DNA of 64,000 nucleotides from Desulforamulus ruminis DSM 2154. GTDB lineage: Bacteria > Bacillota > Desulfotomaculia > Desulfotomaculales > Desulfotomaculaceae. Shown here piece by piece: positions 8,002 to 16,510 of this stretch. Position numbers and translations under genes: made by a program. The stretch is taken from NCBI RefSeq assembly GCF_000215085.1, contig NC_015589.1, positions 3,174,120 through 3,238,119 on the forward strand, read 5' to 3'. Every line of letters starts with the position of its first letter. Within the stretch, counting starts at the first letter, position 1. Under the pieces are notes generated by a model. That model ran no database searches and was not told where the DNA came from. It saw only the letters and a program-made list of their open reading frames with translations.

Positions 8002-8853
8002 CTACAGTTCCAGCCACCCGGCTTCACCAAGGGGAAGGCCCTCTTTTTTAGCGCGGGTTGAAGTTAAACTGGCCTGATTAATCAACGTAGAAACTGCACA
8101 GATCTTATTTCTGTCGGAAGCGTCCGGTCCTAAGCGTCCACCGGCCATGCCAACGGTGCCGGTAACTTCAATATTTTGAGGCCAGGCCTGGGAAACCAGA
8201 GCGTCAATCATTTCTTGCGCCAGTTTCTTTGCTTCTTCCCAGGGTTTGGAGGTTACCACGGCAAATTCATCCCCGCCATAGCGGCAAAGATAGTCCCTGT
8301 TGTTTTCCATTAAATCCTTTAGTACTTGACCCGTTTGACGTAATATTTCATCTCCAATGACATGGCCAAAATCCTTATCAATTTTACCAAAATGATTTAA
8401 ATCCAAAAAAATGACGACCATCTCTTGTCCGTTGTCCAAAAGTTCCAGGGCTTTATGATTTAGATAGCCCGACCGGTAGAGTCCCGTAAGAGCATCCACA
8501 TGCTTACCCAGTTCGGAAATCAAATCTGTCTTGGTGACCAGTCCGGCCATGGCCCCTGCTTCCATGACCACCAGCCGTTCCACGCCATGGTCATCCATCA
8601 GCTTTTTAGCCTGCCACAAAGAAAAATGAGGTTCTATGGTAACAACCTTTGTACTCATGGAATCCGCCACCAGACGGTTTGGATGGCTTCGTCTGACATC
8701 CCGGGAGGTTATAATGCCAACTAACTGTTGATTATCAAGAACAGGCAGTCCGCCGATTCTGAACTGTTCCATTAAGCCGATCACCCGCCGCACGGAATCA
8801 TCGGAGGTAACGGAAATGGGTTGTCCTGCCATGATATGTTTTACACTGATCAC
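8002..8853 (-). CDS. Tandem CBS domain - GGDEF diguanylate cyclase
   Basis: The 283-residue cytoplasmic protein has two CBS domains (about residues 5-55 and 66-118), which usually bind adenine nucleotides, followed by a GGDEF domain (about residues 120-280). The active-site loop RYGGDEF is intact and the domain entry LTGLYRSGYLNHKAL is normal, so it should make c-di-GMP. No transmembrane segment is seen. The GTG start overlaps the stop of the upstream orphan gene (GTGA), implying translational coupling. Control by cellular energy state through the CBS pair is an inference. Confidence 0.88.
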   Translation of the reverse strand: MISVKHIMAGQPISVTSDDSVRRVIGLMEQFRIGGLPVLDNQQLVGIITSRDVRRSHPNRLVADSMSTKVVTIEPHFSLWQAKKLMDDHGVERLVVMEAGAMAGLVTKTDLISELGKHVDALTGLYRSGYLNHKALELLDNGQEMVVIFLDLNHFGKIDKDFGHVIGDEILRQTGQVLKDLMENNRDYLCRYGGDEFAVVTSKPWEEAKKLAQEMIDALVSQAWPQNIEVTGTVGMAGGRLGPDASDRNKICAVSTLINQASLTSTRAKKEGLPLGEAGWLEL

Positions 8854-9236
8854 GACAAATCGACTCCTCTGGTAACTTGGATCACAATGTTGAGCTGGAC
8901 CTTTAATAAGGCATTTTCTGAAGCCATGCGTTCCCCTTCTTCCAGTATAATGGGCAGCAGCTTCTCCTTGGGCATGAGTTTGGTGATGGAATTTTTTATG
9001 ACCACCGCTTCAAATACCGAATGATCAATACGGATAATCTCATATTGCTCCGGGGAAAGGGCATCCACCATCCGCCGCACGGCTTCCGGACCAATGGGCG
9101 CTTTTTTCCCCACCAAAAGGACGTCCCGCATGGGAGGAATTTCAAATTCCGATAACTTTATGGTAAGCTCTGCCTTTCGCACGGGCTCTGATAAAACTGA
9201 GGAAAACTGGGAATCGTCAGACAAGTTTATAATCAC
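8850..9236 (-). CDS. Protein of unknown function coupled to the CBS-GGDEF gene
   Basis: I do not recognise this 128-residue soluble protein. It has no signal peptide, cysteine or membrane segment. The middle (VLLVGKKAPIGPEAVRRMVDALSP) looks like an alpha/beta fold and the C-terminal third is helical. It overlaps the cyclase gene by 4 bases, so the two are probably made together and may work together. The frame opens at GTG 9236; a TTG at 9224 has somewhat better spacing from the AAAGGTG site. Confidence 0.6.
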   Translation of the reverse strand: MIINLSDDSQFSSVLSEPVRKAELTIKLSEFEIPPMRDVLLVGKKAPIGPEAVRRMVDALSPEQYEIIRIDHSVFEAVVIKNSITKLMPKEKLLPIILEEGERMASENALLKVQLNIVIQVTRGVDLS

Positions 9237-9561
9237 CTTTCTTTAGATGAATTCTTCTTTACATTAATTGTCAAAATTTAAGACTTTTTGCATATTAATA
9301 ATTCTTAAGGGTTAAAAAATTTCCTGCTAATATTTATATTTTTTTAATTTTGCCTGGTTCATTTTAATTTTCTATCCCTTGAGAAGCACAAAATCCCTCA
9401 ATCCCATTTAAAGAATTAGGTTTTTTAAAATCATACCAATTATTTTTTGAATATAACTCCCAGATTATACCTTGATATCATTTTACTTTTGTCATCCTAA
9501 AAAAGGGAGTATCGCAAAACTGCTTTAATAGCGCGCCATGTAGACGATAACTCGATCTAAC

Positions 9562-9589
9562 AGGAATATCCGTGTTCTATTCTTTTTTA
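9562..9589. repeat. Dispersed GTTCTATTCTTTT repeat, copy A (single arm)
   Basis: AATATCCGTGTTCTATTCTT followed by TTTT matches the ends of the copies at 16386-16488, 42520-42553 and 58536-58785. Only one arm with one clear ATCCG unit is present. Confidence 0.65.
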
Positions 9590-9590
9590 G

Positions 9591-9648
9591 AAAACAAAGA
9601 CTGTTGCAAAATGGACACTATGGTTCATTTTGCAACAGTCTTTGTTTT
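9591..9648. terminator. 23-bp perfect inverted repeat, probable terminator
   Basis: Arms 9591-9613 and 9626-9648 are exact reverse complements over 23 bases (outer AAAACAAAGACTG, inner GCAAAATG) around a 12-base loop. The arm ends are A- and T-rich, so it can act as a terminator on either strand. It lies 15 bases after the stop of the minus-strand response regulator gene. Confidence 0.75.
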
Positions 9649-9663
9649 AAGCGTGACAGTTTT

Positions 9664-10125
9664 TTATTTGATTTTTAACAACTGGAGTAAATCAGCGTAA
9701 AATTTTTTGAGTTTGGTATATTCTATGGTCTCATCATCCCGTTCCTTTTCCATCCTTTCCCGGTTCTCAATTTCAGCACTAATTTTTTCAATGGTTTCCA
9801 GCAGTTCAGCAATATTTACCGGCTTATATAAAAAGGCATAAGCTCCGTTATTTAAAGCGGCCACCGCTGTCTCCAGATCCGCGTAACCGGTCATAACAAT
9901 AACACGGGCGTCATCATCCAGGGTTTTGATTTTTTTTAGCAGTTGAATGCCGTCCAGTTCAGGCATTTTAATATCGGTTATCACCACATCATAATCCCCC
10001 CCGGAATAGTGATCCACCGCCTGTCCCGGGGACATAAACAATTCCAGGCGATGTCCTGAGGGCTCCATGGCACTGGCAAGTCCCTCCAGACAGCCTCTGT
10101 CGTCATCCACTAACATTAACCTCAT
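9664..10125 (-). CDS. Response regulator, single receiver domain with short C-terminal coiled coil
   Basis: The receiver domain covers about residues 1-120: the acidic pair is in LMLVDDDRG, the phosphoacceptor Asp is in VVITDIKMPELDG, followed by VMTGYA and FLYKPVN (conserved Lys). The last 30 or so residues are charged and helical with no DNA-binding domain. ATG 10125 follows a GGGGGA site; the open frame reaches 10215 without one. It lies downstream of the PAS/GAF histidine kinase on the same strand and is its likely partner, with a gap of about 320 bases. Confidence 0.85.
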   Translation of the reverse strand: MRLMLVDDDRGCLEGLASAMEPSGHRLELFMSPGQAVDHYSGGDYDVVITDIKMPELDGIQLLKKIKTLDDDARVIVMTGYADLETAVAALNNGAYAFLYKPVNIAELLETIEKISAEIENRERMEKERDDETIEYTKLKKFYADLLQLLKIK

Positions 10126-10310
10126 TCCGAGTCCCCCATCATTCTGTTCATACACACAAAAAATTTTAAATGTCGTTATTTTATAAAATTCCTTCTTCTT
10201 TTTATTTTCGGTCACAAATCCATTTAATTGACTCTAAAACGATATCGCCAAACAATCCCCCCACCAATTTGCTCATTCACAAGACCTGCAACTTTAAAGA
10301 TTCATACAAA

Positions 10311-10335
10311 AACCATGCCATTATTTGGCATGGTT
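10311..10335 (-). terminator. Terminator of the histidine kinase gene
   Basis: A 10-bp perfect stem (AACCATGCCA / TGGCATGGTT) with a 5-base loop is followed by TTTG on the minus strand. It lies about 110 bases after the kinase stop. The stem is close to that of the terminator at 7943-7971. Confidence 0.7.
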
Positions 10336-10442
10336 CAGCAAATTTCGCCTGTCCCTTTATCTTTAAATGATTTGATCATGGCATTGGATTGGTAAATATC
10401 GTTACTATGCCTCTATCAGTTCAAACAGATGGGCCAATCGGT

Positions 10443-13193
10443 TCAAATCGTACCAACCGGTTCATACTCCTCATTGCTCTCCCTTAAGCTGAATAAGGGA
10501 AATTCCACCCGGAAAGCAGCTCCTCCTTTGGGGCTGGATGCAAGATAAATATGCCCGTTTAAAGAATTCACGATGGAGTGGACAATGGATAAACCAAGGC
10601 CCATTCCTTCCCCCACCGGTTTGGTGGTATAAAAAGGCTCAAATATTTTTGGGCTGATTTCCTGACTGATCCCGGGACCGGTATCACGGATCTCCAAAAT
10701 AACCCGGTGCTGCTCCTGCCAGGTGGCACAAGAAATTTCTTTCTTTTGCAGTTTTACGGCATCCAAAGCCTGTATGGCATTGATCAGTAAATTAAGGATG
10801 ATTTCCTCCACCCTTGTCTCCTGACCACAAATAGGGGGTAAATCCATTTGTAAGTTTTTAATCACTTTGATTTTATGGGTTGAAAGTTCATCCTTGACCA
10901 TGGCCAGTGCCCCTTCCACCGCACGGTTTACATTACAGGGCAGCAGACCGGACATATTTTTGCTGCGAACAAGGGAACGCATATTCCGTATAATATTTTC
11001 AATACGCAGGGTTTGCTGGGAGATCTTTTCAAGATTATCCATCATTTTATCCATACTGGGCATTCTTCCCCTTTTATACCAGTACAGCATGCCGTCTACC
11101 ATCACTTTTAAGGAGTTTAAGGGTTGATTGATTTCATGGGCAATGCCTGCGGACATGGTGCCCAAAGAAGCCATCCTTTCCGCCCGCATCAATTGTTGCC
11201 TGGCTTCAAGCATCTCCGCCTCCGCCTTTTTGCGGGCCGTGATATTGCGGATAATACTTAAAATCACCTGCTTGCCGCCGATAACCGCTCCCAGGGAGCT
11301 GACCTCCACCGGAAAGGTGCTTCCATCTTTGCGCCGGTGGCTGGTCTCAAAGAGCGCCCCCCGGGCCACCGCCTGTTTCAACTGGTCCTTATAAACCGCT
11401 AACGTTTCCGGATCCCGAAGATCGGCCAGGTGTAAAGAGAGCAATTCCTCCCGCCGGTACCCGTAAGCCCTTTCGGCGGCACCGTTGGCCTCAATCAGCC
11501 GGCCATGGGAATCAGCCATTAAAATGATGTCATTCACCCTTTCGGAAAGAAGCTGATAGCGCTGCAGGATCTCTTCCGCTTTTTTCCGTTCGGTAACATC
11601 TTGTTTGATGGCAATGAAATTGACAATCTCGCCTCTTTCATCCCGTACCGGAGTAATGGTCATTTCCTCTGTGTAATGATTACTGCTTTTATGACGGTTA
11701 ACAATTTCCCCGTGCCACACTTTGCCGGCCAATATCTTTTTCCAGAGCTCCTGGTAAAAGAAACGGTCTTGTTTTCCGGACTTCAGCAGGCTGGTTTTCT
11801 GTCCCAGTGCCTCCCCGGCGGAATAACCGGTTAATCGTAAAAAGGAAGGATTAAACCATTGGATAATCCCCTCCCGGTCGCTGATAACAACGGCATTATC
11901 CGCTGCTTCTAAAGCGGTTGTCAGTAACAGAAGATGCTGGCGGGCAGAGGCGGCGTGAAGAGCAATGGCCACCTGTCCGGAAAAATTGTCCAGTTGAGTG
12001 ATCAGACCCGGATTGAAAAAGAACTTTTTTCGTGAACACAGAACCAGCACTCCCAGCACCTGTCCCCGGATGGCCAGAGGGAAGGCCGCAATGGAGCGGA
12101 CCCGGTGCACTCCGGCCTGTTGCCGGCAAAACCCGGAGAGCACATTGCCCCTTTGCATTACCTGCATCTGCCCGGTACGAATGGCCAGGGTGCAGGGTCC
12201 GTGTTCACCGGAAACATCATCCCAGCGCAGGCTGATCTCATTGATGCAGGGGAGAATCTCCCCGGCTCTGGCGATCACCCGAACCGTCCCTTGGGGTTCC
12301 TTCAGGCCGATCCACCCCCCGTCAATAGCAAAAAGGTCAATCAACTGCTGAGAGATAAACTGTACAATTTCGTTAACCGGCTTTTCCTCTAGAACCATTA
12401 GAGCCGCTTGATGCAAAACCGCATCCCGTCTTTCCATTCGTTTACGGGGTGAAATATCACGAATAATAAAAATAAACCGGCTGTTGTCTCCTATCTTCAT
12501 GGCGCTGACGGATATTTCAATGGGAAAAATTCCACCGTCCTTGCGCTTGCCAAAGGACTCTGTGACCGTCCCTTCTTTGGTCAGATAACTCCTCAGGGAA
12601 ATATCCCGGGCCAAGTGTCCCTCCATTAGTAAAAGAATATTTTGACCGACCATTTGATGCTTCGGATAGCCAAACATTCTTTCCGCAGCAGGGTTAAAGG
12701 AATTGATGATGCCCAATCCGTCGATGGTAATAATGGCATCCGGAATATTTTCAATAATGGTCCGGGTATAGGCTTCGGTCTTGCGCTGGGCTTCCCGGGC
12801 CATTTCAGCCCGGGCCTCCGCTTGGCTAATTTGAATGGCGTGCCGGACCGCTCTGATCAGAATCTCCGGGGACAGCCGGTCCTTGGCTAGATAATCTGCC
12901 GCGCCGGATTTCATCATTTCAACCGCCGGCGGTTCATCCCGGCCCTCAGTTAACATAATAACCGGAATTTCCACCCTTTGTTCCTGCAGGCTTTTAAGGA
13001 TCAAGTGCTTATTCTCTTTGAAAAGCAGGTAATCAATTAAAACACAGTCAACCTGCTGCTTCTTTAGTATCTGTACAGCCGCATCCCCGTCGGCAGCTTC
13101 CAAAATATTCACCGGGAAGCCTCCCGCCTCAAACATGCTTTTTACCGTTAAACGGCTCCTTGGCTGATTGTCCATGATTAAAATCCCGTTCAT
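10443..13193 (-). CDS. Histidine kinase with N-terminal receiver, three PAS domains and a GAF domain
   Basis: The 916-residue protein has no clear transmembrane segment. In order it has a receiver domain (about 1-125; Asp in CVLIDYLL), PAS (about 140-255), GAF (about 265-415), PAS (about 420-540), PAS (about 545-665), HisKA (phosphorylated His in AGIAHEINQPLNS, about 690) and HATPase (N-box LLINAIQAL, DTGPGIS, GMGLGLSIV). This is a cytoplasmic, multi-input kinase. The N-terminal receiver suggests it is itself controlled by a phosphorelay. The downstream receiver-only protein is the probable target. Confidence 0.9.
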   Translation of the reverse strand: MNGILIMDNQPRSRLTVKSMFEAGGFPVNILEAADGDAAVQILKKQQVDCVLIDYLLFKENKHLILKSLQEQRVEIPVIMLTEGRDEPPAVEMMKSGAADYLAKDRLSPEILIRAVRHAIQISQAEARAEMAREAQRKTEAYTRTIIENIPDAIITIDGLGIINSFNPAAERMFGYPKHQMVGQNILLLMEGHLARDISLRSYLTKEGTVTESFGKRKDGGIFPIEISVSAMKIGDNSRFIFIIRDISPRKRMERRDAVLHQAALMVLEEKPVNEIVQFISQQLIDLFAIDGGWIGLKEPQGTVRVIARAGEILPCINEISLRWDDVSGEHGPCTLAIRTGQMQVMQRGNVLSGFCRQQAGVHRVRSIAAFPLAIRGQVLGVLVLCSRKKFFFNPGLITQLDNFSGQVAIALHAASARQHLLLLTTALEAADNAVVISDREGIIQWFNPSFLRLTGYSAGEALGQKTSLLKSGKQDRFFYQELWKKILAGKVWHGEIVNRHKSSNHYTEEMTITPVRDERGEIVNFIAIKQDVTERKKAEEILQRYQLLSERVNDIILMADSHGRLIEANGAAERAYGYRREELLSLHLADLRDPETLAVYKDQLKQAVARGALFETSHRRKDGSTFPVEVSSLGAVIGGKQVILSIIRNITARKKAEAEMLEARQQLMRAERMASLGTMSAGIAHEINQPLNSLKVMVDGMLYWYKRGRMPSMDKMMDNLEKISQQTLRIENIIRNMRSLVRSKNMSGLLPCNVNRAVEGALAMVKDELSTHKIKVIKNLQMDLPPICGQETRVEEIILNLLINAIQALDAVKLQKKEISCATWQEQHRVILEIRDTGPGISQEISPKIFEPFYTTKPVGEGMGLGLSIVHSIVNSLNGHIYLASSPKGGAAFRVEFPLFSLRESNEEYEPVGTI

Positions 13194-13402
13194 TCCTGAT
13201 TCTCCCTGGAAAAAATACTATTTGTAACATTTTCCACATAATACCTCCAATTACCTTTTTACAACTTTTATTTCAGCCCGAGTGACGTTAAAATTATAGA
13301 ACTATCTTGTTATAAGGAGGAATTTGCCGATTTCTAGTCGTATTTTAAGGTATTTGGAGGCCTCAACACAAAAAGCACTCTATTGAAAAAGGTATAAAAA
13401 AT

Positions 13403-14650
13403 ATGAACATCCGTCTAAAAATAAACGGGTTAACTAAAAGATACCTATTAGCCCTGGGATTCATCGCCCTTCTATCCATTACCGCTTATCTTAATCTGCA
13501 CCAGCTCATAAAGACCCAGGCCGCAAGCGCAGCCGTTATTAATGTCAGCGGGCGTCAAAGAATGCTGTCGCAAAAAACGGCCTTACTTTGTTTTCAGTTG
13601 GTTGAGAGCACGGAACCCTCCGAACGGGAACAAATCCGCAACGAATTGACGGAAACCCTGGCCTTAATGAAATATTCCCATGAAAAACTGATGCAGGGGG
13701 ATATGGGGCTGGAAATGACTGTCCCACTGCCGGAAGAAGTAAAAGCCATTTATTTTAACTCGCCCAACTCCCTGGACCTCCAGCTTCGCCAATACCTGGC
13801 ATCCGCCCAATCCCTGGTCCAAGAACCGGATGTCCGGCTTACCCAAGATAACCCGCACCTCTTATCCGTTCTTACCGCTTCCCAGGGGGAACTGCTTCAT
13901 ATCCTGGATACCGTGGTTAAGGAATATCAGAAACAAAGCGAAAGGGATATAACCCGGCTGAAAAACCTGGAAAAAATCATTTTGATCCTTACTCTGCTGG
14001 TACTGATAGGAGAGGCCCTTTTTATTTTTCGGCCCATGGTTCGCAGGATCAGAAGGGAAACCAAATACCTTACGGATTCAAACAAAATATTACGGCAGTT
14101 ATCCACCTCCGACGCCCTGACAGGGATCCCTAATCGGCGTTATTTTGATGAATTTATTTACATGGAATGGCAGCGGGCTTCCCGGGATGCCTCCTGGTTG
14201 TCTTTAATTATGGTGGACATTGATTTCTTTAAAAATTTTAACGATGCCTACGGTCATCAGGTGGGTGATGATTGCCTGAAAAGGGTAGCCGTCACCTTGG
14301 ACAGCATCATGAACCGTCCCGGAGATTTGGTCGCCCGTTACGGGGGGGAAGAGTTTGCCGTGGTTCTGCCCAGAACCGATTTAGAGGGGGCCCGGGTAGT
14401 GGCGGAAAAGTTGCGGGCCGGTATTGAAGCTCTGGAGATTCCCCATCAAGGCTCCCAGATAAGCTCTTATGTAACCATTAGCTTGGGCGTGGCAGCCACA
14501 GTACCCACTGGGGAAGCCTCCCCGGACAGCCTGATCCAGGCTGCCGACAGGGCCCTATACGAGGCCAAGCACCAAGGCCGCAACCGGGTTCATTCTTTAG
14601 ACAGTATCATCACGGCTGTTCTTCCCCTGCACCATTTCTTACCAAAATAA
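13403..14650 (+). CDS. Membrane-bound PilJ-type sensor - GGDEF diguanylate cyclase
   Basis: The 415-residue protein has a transmembrane segment near residues 15-32, an extracytoplasmic PilJ/NarX-like helical domain with the [13 protein letters not shown] signature (about residues 46-58), a second membrane segment (about 195-212) and a GGDEF domain (about 240-400). The active-site loop is YGGEEF, and the [15 protein letters not shown] entry is normal, so it should be catalytic. The family senses small ligands outside the cell. The start is ATG 13403 behind AAAAGGT. The gene's terminator has been split by the insertion sequence that follows. Confidence 0.88.
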   Translation: MNIRLKINGLTKRYLLALGFIALLSITAYLNLHQLIKTQAASAAVINVSGRQRMLSQKTALLCFQLVESTEPSEREQIRNELTETLALMKYSHEKLMQGDMGLEMTVPLPEEVKAIYFNSPNSLDLQLRQYLASAQSLVQEPDVRLTQDNPHLLSVLTASQGELLHILDTVVKEYQKQSERDITRLKNLEKIILILTLLVLIGEALFIFRPMVRRIRRETKYLTDSNKILRQLSTSDALTGIPNRRYFDEFIYMEWQRASRDASWLSLIMVDIDFFKNFNDAYGHQVGDDCLKRVAVTLDSIMNRPGDLVARYGGEEFAVVLPRTDLEGARVVAEKLRAGIEALEIPHQGSQISSYVTISLGVAATVPTGEASPDSLIQAADRALYEAKHQGRNRVHSLDSIITAVLPLHHFLPK

Positions 14651-14733
14651 AAGGGCTGTGGAAAAAATGATATGCTCCCCATATGGTAGACAGGTTAAAT
14701 AAAAAAACCGGCTATCATGAGGGGAGCATTTTA

Positions 14734-15417
14734 ATGTCAAAAATAAATCAATACAAAGCAGCAGAGAAACTAGCAATACTACAGGAACTTGAAACAGGTC
14801 AGGCTACCTGTGTAGAGATAGCTAAAAAATATGATATTAGTGTGACTACCTTGGTTAAATGGCGACATCGTTATGAATTGTACGGATATGAAGGGCTAGA
14901 AATAAAAACCCATTTTAATAAATATTCACCAGAACTTAAACTTCAAGCCGTTCAGGATTACCTTTCGGGCGAATACTCACAGTATCAAATTATAGATAAG
15001 TATAAAATAGCGAGTCGGACACAACTGGCAAGGTGGATTAACAAGTATAATAATCATAGCAGTTTTAAATCCTACCCATCGGAAGGAGCCAAGGCTATGA
15101 CTAAAGGGCGCACTACCAGTTGGCAAGAACGGATTGAGATGGTCCTATACTGTCTTTCTCATAACCATGATTACCAAAACACCTCAGAGAAATATCAAGT
15201 TTCATACCAGCAGGTTTATCAATGGGTTAAGAAATATGAAGCAGGTGGAGAAGAGGCCTTAAAGGATAGACGGGGACGGAAAAAAGCACCGGAAGAATTA
15301 AGTGAGAGCGATCGGCAAAGGCTTGCTATGAAAAAACTAGAATACGAAAACGAGCGACTTAGAGCAGAAAATGCCCTGTTAAAAAAGTTACAGGAACTCG
15401 AAAGGAGGAGGTTTTAA
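14734..15417 (+). CDS. IS3/IS150-type transposase ORFA
   Basis: The 227-residue protein has repeated helix-turn-helix units: KYDISVTTLVKWRHRYE, QYQIIDKYKIASRTQLARWINKY and a third at YQVSYQQVYQWVKKYE. A C-terminal leucine zipper-like coiled coil (KLEYENERLRAENALLKKL) is typical of IS150-group ORFA. ATG 14734 follows GGGGAG; the earlier ATG 14683 lies inside the terminal repeat and is not used. It binds the terminal repeats and, alone, usually limits transposition. Confidence 0.85.
   Translation: MSKINQYKAAEKLAILQELETGQATCVEIAKKYDISVTTLVKWRHRYELYGYEGLEIKTHFNKYSPELKLQAVQDYLSGEYSQYQIIDKYKIASRTQLARWINKYNNHSSFKSYPSEGAKAMTKGRTTSWQERIEMVLYCLSHNHDYQNTSEKYQVSYQQVYQWVKKYEAGGEEALKDRRGRKKAPEELSESDRQRLAMKKLEYENERLRAENALLKKLQELERRRF
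15381..15387 (+). other. Programmed -1 frameshift site A AAA AAG
   Basis: The heptamer is in the correct phase for a -1 slip from ORFA (frame of 14734) into ORFB. The ORFB frame is open back past this point. This is the standard route to the OrfAB transposase in the IS3 family. A GGAGGAGG just downstream (15402-15411) may instead start ORFB alone. Confidence 0.75.
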
Positions 15418-16295
15418 GCCAAATCCGGCATCAGAAGATTTATGACGCGATTCAAGCGGTACAAGGAGAAGAGCATTTTAGTCTAGTCTTATTGTGTGAA
15501 ATGGCGCAGATTTCACGTTCAGGCTATTACAAATGGTTAAAGCGAAAAGTAAGTCCTCGCGAACAAGAAAATCAGCAACTCATGCAAGCGATGCTCCTGC
15601 TCTACGAGAAGGTTGAAGGCATTTATGGGTACCGTCAATTAACCATCAATTTAAGACGGGAAACCCATCAGTCGATTAACCCGAAGAGGGTCTATCGCCT
15701 CATGAAGCTTGCTGGAATTCAATCCGTCATCCGTAGAAAGAAAAAGAAATACATTCGATCAACTCCTGGGCAGATCGCAGAAAATCTTTTAAACCGCCAG
15801 TTCACAGCAGAGGAATCGAATGAAAAGTGGTTGACGGATGTAACTGAATTCAAATACGGAAAGGGTCAAAAAGCATATCTCAGTGCGATTCTCGATTTAC
15901 ATGATAAATCCATCGTATCCTATGTTTTAGGCCATTCGAATAACAACCGTCTTGTTTTCGAGACCCTGGACTTGGCTCTTCAAACGGCACCCGGCAGCAC
16001 ACCCATAATTCACAGTGATCGGGGTTTTCAGTATACCTCCTGGGGCTTCAAGAAACGACTAGAAGCTTATGGCTTAACTCAGAGTATGTCTCGGGTTGGC
16101 AAGTGTATTGATAACGGACCGATGGAAGGCTTCTGGGGAACGCTTAAGTGTGAGAAGTATTATCTACATAAATATCAAACCTTTGAAGCTCTTAAGAAGG
16201 ACATTGATGATTACATCTATTTTTATAATTATGAGAGGTTACAGGCCAAGTTAAACAGCCTTAGTCCGATGGAAGTTCGAACCAAGGCTGCCTAG
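15381..16295 (+). CDS. IS3/IS150-type transposase ORFB (DDE integrase core)
   Basis: The ORFB frame is open from the frameshift site; the first ATG is at 15492. The product has an HTH_21 segment (IYGYRQLTINLRRE) and an rve integrase core. The DDE residues are Asp in WLTDVTEF, Asp in HSDRGFQYTS and Glu in GFWGTLKCE, all intact. The usual active form is the ORFA-ORFB fusion made by -1 frameshifting. The C-terminal YNYERLQAKLNSLSPMEVR motif is the family ending. Confidence 0.87.
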   Translation, partial: KKVTGTRKEEVLSQIRHQKIYDAIQAVQGEEHFSLVLLCEMAQISRSGYYKWLKRKVSPREQENQQLMQAMLLLYEKVEGIYGYRQLTINLRRETHQSINPKRVYRLMKLAGIQSVIRRKKKKYIRSTPGQIAENLLNRQFTAEESNEKWLTDVTEFKYGKGQKAYLSAILDLHDKSIVSYVLGHSNNNRLVFETLDLALQTAPGSTPIIHSDRGFQYTSWGFKKRLEAYGLTQSMSRVGKCIDNGPMEGFWGTLKCEKYYLHKYQTFEALKKDIDDYIYFYNYERLQAKLNSLSPMEVRTKAA

Positions 16296-16385
16296 TTTAT
16301 TTTTATTTTTTGTCCTGTCTACTTGTCGGGGGGCAGTTCAAAAACCGGAATGGTTGGATTGCGCAGCCCTTTATTTCCCAAAAAC

Positions 16386-16488
16386 AAAAAAGAATAGAAC
16401 GCGGATTTTACGGATTTCCGCGGATTCTTGCGGATTTCTAATTTTTAATTAAAATATAAGAATCCGTATCAGTGTTCTATTTCTTTTA
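16386..16488. repeat. Dispersed AATCCG/GTTCTATT repeat, copy B (two inverted arms)
   Basis: The left arm AAAAAGAATAGAAC is followed by four GGATT units at 10-12 base steps (16386-16438). The right arm (16459-16488) has AATCCG and GTGTTCTATTTCTTTT. The arms are inverted around an AT-rich centre. It lies between the insertion sequence and the end of the polyol operon, and may serve as that operon's terminator. Confidence 0.7.
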
Positions 16489-16510
16489 TTAGCCCGGTTG
16501 TTCCGTTGTT

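Larger units (their letters stand above)
9237..9663. other. Intergenic region with a repeat fragment and a perfect hairpin
   Basis: No gene is supported in these 427 AT-rich bases. The left part (9240-9560) shows nothing I can name. The right part has a fragment of the dispersed AATCCG/GTTCTATT repeat (9562-9589) directly beside a 23-bp perfect inverted repeat (9591-9648). Confidence 0.6.
14668..16340 (+). mobile_element. IS3-family (IS150-like) insertion sequence, apparently complete
   Basis: The element is about 1673 bases. Imperfect 27-base terminal inverted repeats lie at 14668-14694 and 16314-16340; both contain TGC.CCCC and GTAGACAGG. It encodes ORFA (helix-turn-helix) and ORFB (DDE integrase core) linked by an A AAA AAG slippery site. 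AAAA flanks both ends and may be a short target duplication, though low complexity makes this uncertain. Both frames are intact, so it may be active. Confidence 0.85.
14645..16376 (+). other. GGDEF-gene terminator split by an insertion sequence
   Basis: AAATAAAAGGGCTG (14645-14658), which includes the GGDEF stop codon, is complementary to CAGCCCTTTATTT (16364-16376) apart from one extra A. With the insertion sequence removed, the two arms face each other across about 25 bases and form a terminator hairpin followed by CCC. The element therefore appears to have inserted into the loop of this terminator. Confidence 0.65.

Noticed and set aside
13314-13386. Small leader peptide (TTG, 20 codons) in front of the PilJ-GGDEF gene
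   Set aside because: The AAGGAGG is only 3 bases from the TTG and the peptide has no regulatory pattern; the downstream gene has its own site.
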